Part shown: one piece after another, positions 14,111-16,275 of the stretch
Layout: each line of letters opens with the position of its first letter
Position numbering within the stretch: the stretch's first letter is position 1
From: Lysobacter firmicutimachus
Lineage (GTDB): Bacteria > Pseudomonadota > Gammaproteobacteria > Xanthomonadales > Xanthomonadaceae
Assembly (NCBI RefSeq): GCF_037027445.1
Contig: NZ_JBANDL010000003.1
Location: 1-16,275 of the forward strand
Length of the DNA: 16,275 nucleotides
Reading direction: 5' to 3'
Translations under genes and position numbers: made by a program
Notes under the pieces: model-generated
What the model saw: the letters and a program-made list of their open reading frames with translations, nothing else
Databases searched by the model: none
What the model was told of the DNA's origin: nothing

Positions 14111-14194
14111 CTGTCCGACACCTGTCCACGCTGGAGAACGCGCGTTCTTTATCGCGAAAACCGCTTGGCTTCTCCGCAGGGTGAAGCGTTCATG
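14111..14194 (+). promoter_or_regulatory. Repeated promoter-like element, copy 6
   Basis: CTGTC begins at 14111 and 14122, CTTG at 14164 and GAAGCGTTC at 14183, followed by ATG at 14192. Spacings are 11, 53 and 19. Between the CTGTC pair and CTTG lies a perfect 12-base palindrome GAACGCGCGTTC (14136-14147). The gene ATG is 36 bases beyond the element ATG. Confidence 0.7.
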
Positions 14195-14227
14195 TCGCCA
14201 CACCAACGACGGCCACGGAGGCCAGCG

Positions 14228-14463
14228 ATGAAAGTTCAGACCGAACAGCTCAAGCATTTCCTGCGCGGCATGAAGCGGGCTGACCGCGCGAAGCTGGCGC
14301 AGCTGACCGCCTACGCGGACTGGCACGGCGCCGCCAGACGCGAACTCGAGCGCCGCGCCGAGCAGCTTTTGGAAACCTTGCCCGGGACATCTTGTTGGGG
14401 CTGGTCTCCGGCGAGATCCAGATGCGCGAGACCATCGCCGATGTTCTTGCCGAGCAGCCCTGA
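14228..14463 (+). CDS. Small hypothetical helical protein, apparent frameshift
   Basis: The ATG at 14228 follows GGAGG by 6 bases and opens MKVQTEQLKHFLRGMKRADR, a helical, basic protein of unknown function. As written, the frame becomes Cys/Trp/Pro-rich after ETLPG and fuses with the next gene, running to 14644. One added base near 14380 gives LARDILLGLVSGEIQMRETI and ADVLAEQP, stopping with TGA at 14461-14463 (78 residues). The repaired protein is uniformly helical, and its end overlaps the next start, as in a coupled operon. I therefore treat the long fusion as an artefact. It is first in a three-gene unit behind repeated element copy 6. Confidence 0.7.
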
Positions 14464-14644
14464 ACTCAGGTTCCTCAAGGCGGTGCACAGCTCGGTTCTA
14501 GTCGCCGCCGCCAGCGGAACCCTCGACCTCAACCAACTGGCTCGCGACGAACTGATTCGTCGCGGGCTGGACCCCAGCGGCGAATGGGTAGGTCCCCGCC
14601 GCGCCTACGAATTGCATCACCCCATCCAAGGAGCATCATCATGA
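14441..14644 (+). CDS. Small hypothetical protein, 67 residues
   Basis: From the ATG at 14441 the frame reads MFLPSSPELRFLKAVHSSVL, then VAAASGTLDLNQLARDELIR and RGLDPSGEWVG. The ELRFLKAVHSSVLVAAASG block looks like a compact conserved phage-type protein I have seen annotated only as hypothetical. The start lies inside the end of the repaired preceding gene (23-base overlap), and the stop TGA overlaps the DUF3489 ATG as ATGA, so translation of all three is probably coupled. As the sequence stands, it forms the C-terminal part of a longer open frame from 14228. Function unknown. Confidence 0.65.
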   Translation: MFLPSSPELRFLKAVHSSVLVAAASGTLDLNQLARDELIRRGLDPSGEWVGPRRAYELHHPIQGASS

Positions 14645-15246
14645 GCACCATCGAACTGTCCGCCAACCAGCGCAGCGTCCTCGAACTGGCCCTCGACACC
14701 GAGGGCCGCATCGAGCGCTATCCTGCCAGCTTGCTGGGCGGCGCGCGGACCAGCGTCATGCGCGGCCTGCTGCGAAACGAACTGGTCGAAGCGCACGATG
14801 CCGGCTACCGCCTTACCGCTGCCGGCTACGCGGCCATCGGCGCCAATGAGCCGGCTGGCGAGGACATCGCCAGCGAGAATGCAGGCGCCGAGCCGGAGGC
14901 CGATGCGGGCGAAGGCACCGAGCCGAGTTCGGACCATGCACTGCCCGAGCCCGCACCCGCACCCGCACCGGCTAAGCCGAAGCGCGCCGCGCGCGGGGAC
15001 ACCAAACTGGCGACGGTCGTCGGCATGCTGATGCGCCCGGATGGCGCCACCATCGCCGAGATCATGGCCAAGACCGACTGGCAGCAGCACTCGGTGCGCG
15101 GCTTCCTCGCCGGCGCAGTCAAGAAGAAGGGCTACACCGTGACCAACACCAAGGAAGGCCAGGGCGAGCGGGTGTACCGCATCGCGACCGAGGCGCCGCA
15201 AGCGGACGCCGGCAACACCGGCCCGCAGGCCGACGAAGAAGAGTAA
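14641..15246 (+). CDS. DUF3489 domain protein
   Basis: This 201-residue protein has an N-terminal helical region (residues 1-70) with LSANQRSVLELALDTEGRIE and GYRLTAAGYAAIG. An acidic linker follows, ending in a Pro-Ala run (~101-111), then a C-terminal DUF3489 domain (~115-180). The domain shows TKLATVVGMLMRPDGATIAE, then TDWQQHSVRGFLAGAVKKKG and VYRIA. This looks like a winged-helix DNA-binding fold: helix, helix, then a basic recognition helix. Such proteins occur in phages and mobile elements, with unproven function. The ATG at 14641 has AAGGAGC 7 bases upstream. It could regulate the repeated elements nearby, but nothing here shows that. Confidence 0.88.
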   Translation: MSTIELSANQRSVLELALDTEGRIERYPASLLGGARTSVMRGLLRNELVEAHDAGYRLTAAGYAAIGANEPAGEDIASENAGAEPEADAGEGTEPSSDHALPEPAPAPAPAKPKRAARGDTKLATVVGMLMRPDGATIAEIMAKTDWQQHSVRGFLAGAVKKKGYTVTNTKEGQGERVYRIATEAPQADAGNTGPQADEEE

Positions 15247-15255
15247 GCCCACCCA

Positions 15256-15282
15256 GCGAGCTGGACACCTGCCCGGCTCGCT
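15256..15282 (+). terminator. Possible terminator hairpin after the DUF3489 gene
   Basis: AGCGAGC (15256-15262) can pair with GCTCGCT (15276-15282). The loop is 13 bases and the trailing sequence GTCTCGTTCGTG is only weakly T-rich. The second arm also holds the first CTGTC of element copy 7, so this hairpin and that element would compete or be coupled. Confidence 0.35.
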
Positions 15283-15363
15283 GTCTCGTTCGTGTCTGCC
15301 TCGATTCCAGCAGCAGATCACACGAGAATCCGCTTGATGTTCCGTCGCGATGAAGCGTTCATG
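15281..15363 (+). promoter_or_regulatory. Repeated promoter-like element, copy 7
   Basis: CTGTC begins at 15281 and GTGTC at 15292, CTTG at 15333 and GAAGCGTTC at 15352, followed by ATG at 15361. Spacings are 11, 52 and 19. The gene ATG is 27 bases beyond the element ATG, the shortest leader of the set. Confidence 0.65.
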
Positions 15364-15387
15364 GCCTCCCAGCCACGGAGAACGACC

Positions 15388-15585
15388 ATGCACGACGCAG
15401 TGCCAACCCAGTCAGGATACGATCTCGCCGCCCTGCCGGCCACGTTGCTTCAGATGGTCGAAGAGATCTTGTCCAACGATGAAAGCAGCAGCGACGACGC
15501 CGAACTGGCACAGTACCTGACCGAAGTCGGCCTGTCCGACACGCAAGCCCGAGACGCGCTGGCCTACCGGATCTGTACCGCTTGA
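15388..15585 (+). CDS. Small hypothetical protein, probable C-terminal frameshift
   Basis: From the ATG at 15388 the frame gives 65 residues (MHDAVPTQSGYDLAALPATL...), with an acidic middle NDESSSDDAELAQYL. An in-frame ATG at 15361 is the one inside the repeated element and is less likely. The written frame stops at 15585, just after ALAYRICTA. One extra G in the GG at 15569-15570 changes this to ALAYRDLYRLNLWVAAARRF and continues to YNGTIGQFELA with a stop at 15671 (94 residues). The extension is protein-like and fills the otherwise empty gap before the convergent methyltransferase. Function unknown. Preceded by GGAG some 11 bases upstream. Confidence 0.68.
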   Translation: MHDAVPTQSGYDLAALPATLLQMVEEILSNDESSSDDAELAQYLTEVGLSDTQARDALAYRICTA

Positions 15586-15719
15586 ATCTCTGGGTAGCGG
15601 CTGCACGCCGATTCGCGGCGGTGTCCAAACTGCGCTACAACGGGACCATCGGCCAGTTCGAACTCGCCTGATGCTCGGGCCGCCGCCCCGCGCCGTGCAG
15701 CGTCAGGGGCGCAGTGCTC

Positions 15720-16275
15720 TCAGGATCTCGGCGGCGACTTGCGGGACGATCGCGTTGCCGGCGGCGCGCAGCCGAGGAATTCTTCCGGGTATCCCATGAG
15801 CCAGAAGACGAATTCCGGGTTCAGGTATCCGCCGGCCGGCGAGGGTGCGACCTGCCGCCCAAGCATCCCATTCTCCGGCGCGCTGCCAACGCTCGATGCA
15901 TCCTTGTGGTCCCGCGTCGTCGGTGTTGCCCATACTGCCTGCGCCGGGAGCGGCTGCGTGCTGCCGCTGCCGAAGGCCTGGTTCGGCCCGCCCTTCTCCC
16001 CGTCGCGCGCGCGCGGGGTGCTCCACACCGCCTTCGCCACCCCCGGCAGGCCATTGCGTCGCTCGGCCGCAAAGTCGCCGCGCTTCTCGGCGTCGTTCGC
16101 CGTGGCCGTTGGCCAGACCATTCGCGCCACCTGAGCCAGTTCGATGGTCCGCTTCTTCCCGCCCGGCGTCTGGCGGTCCAGTGTTGTCCCGCCGGCACCG
16201 TGCGCCCGCCGCTCGGCGTCAGCGCGGTGGTGCCAGACGCGCCCGACGATCCAAACCCGGTCGCGCCGATGGGGG
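15720..16275 (-). CDS. C-terminal part of a phage cytosine-5 DNA methyltransferase
   Basis: The frame is open at the right edge, so its start lies outside. It reads PHRRDRVWIVG near the edge, like motif VIII of C5 methyltransferases, then the WPTATANDAEKRGD / WSTPRARDGEKGG / WATPTTRDHKD repeats typical of phage-borne enzymes, and LNPEFVFWLMGYPEEFL. The written frame ends at 15720 after CAPPATRSSRKSPPRS. Adding one base near 15774 gives FLRLRAAGNAIVPQVAAEIL with a stop at 15703. GNAIVPQ matches motif X, which packs against the cofactor site. It would methylate cytosine in phage DNA, perhaps to evade host restriction. About 184 residues are visible and the catalytic PC motif is not in the window. 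Confidence 0.8.
   Translation of the reverse strand, partial: PHRRDRVWIVGRVWHHRADAERRAHGAGGTTLDRQTPGGKKRTIELAQVARMVWPTATANDAEKRGDFAAERRNGLPGVAKAVWSTPRARDGEKGGPNQAFGSGSTQPLPAQAVWATPTTRDHKDASSVGSAPENGMLGRQVAPSPAGGYLNPEFVFWLMGYPEEFLGCAPPATRSSRKSPPRS

Noticed and set aside
14165..14644. Single long open frame of 159 codons spanning two proteins
   Set aside because: Its middle is Cys/Trp/Pro-rich; one added base gives two well-formed overlapping genes with good starts.
13622..15363. Using the ATG within GAAGCGTTCATG as the start codon (EAFM-type N-termini)
   Set aside because: Its phase relative to the downstream gene varies among copies (in frame in only some), and ribosome sites lie before the later ATGs.
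11956..15363. CRISPR array or integron attC array
   Set aside because: The repeats are separated by whole genes, occur in both orientations, and lack attC-type palindromic structure or spacers of equal length.
1..16275. tRNA or rRNA genes, insertion sequences or integrase
   Set aside because: I saw no cloverleaf-type sequence, transposase motifs or tyrosine/serine recombinase motifs in any frame.

Overview
The window is a GC-rich stretch (roughly two thirds G+C by eye) carrying the structural half of a lambda-like siphovirus prophage or phage, joined to a block of small accessory genes. The lambda-type order is clear from protein sequence. Protein style, GC content and small-gene families suggest a Xanthomonadaceae host (Xanthomonas, Lysobacter, Stenotrophomonas group). 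That host call is inference; no rRNA, tRNA, integrase or repressor gene lies in the window.

Positions 1 to 11268 read leftward on the minus strand as one compact operon-like module. In transcription order it holds: small terminase (Nu1-like, GTG start), large terminase (gpA-like, TTG start), head-tail connector (gpW), portal (gpB-like), S49 head protease (gpC-like) with a nested scaffold start, decoration protein (gpD), major capsid protein (gpE), head-tail joining protein (gpFII-like), a tail-terminator-like protein, minor tail protein Z, tail tube protein (gpV-like) and a tail assembly chaperone. The chaperone appears to be expressed as two products through a T7 slippery run. A full lysis cassette follows (holin-like, lambda R-type endolysin, Rz, nested Rz1), then the start of the tape measure gene. 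Genes overlap by 1 to 20 bases or abut, which suggests translational coupling.

Positions 11388 to 15671 hold eight small, mostly uncharacterised genes: four leftward, then four rightward. Two of the leftward genes are paralogues. One rightward gene carries a DUF6900-like segment and one is a DUF3489 protein. Seven transcription units here each carry the same upstream element: a pair of CTGTC words 11 bp apart, then CTTG-N15-GAAGCGTTCATG, then a 27 to 43 base leader and the gene. CTTG and GAAGCGTTC start exactly 19 bases apart in all seven. The CTGTC pair starts about 34, 42-44 or 52-54 bp upstream of CTTG, in steps of about one helical turn. This looks like a family of activator-dependent promoters on exchangeable gene cassettes and is the best candidate here for an undescribed system. 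Three leftward units also share a GC-rich terminator followed by TTCCCTCTTC.

The right edge (15720 to 16275, minus strand) is the C-terminal part of a phage-type cytosine-5 DNA methyltransferase whose start lies outside the window.

At least eight single-base losses break otherwise well-conserved reading frames: tape measure (three), capsid, decoration protein, two accessory genes and the methyltransferase. Each is repaired by adding one base, and a G in or beside a G run on the plus strand fits every site. I read these as probable sequencing or assembly errors, not prophage decay, because flanking genes are intact and the frames resume with family-like sequence.
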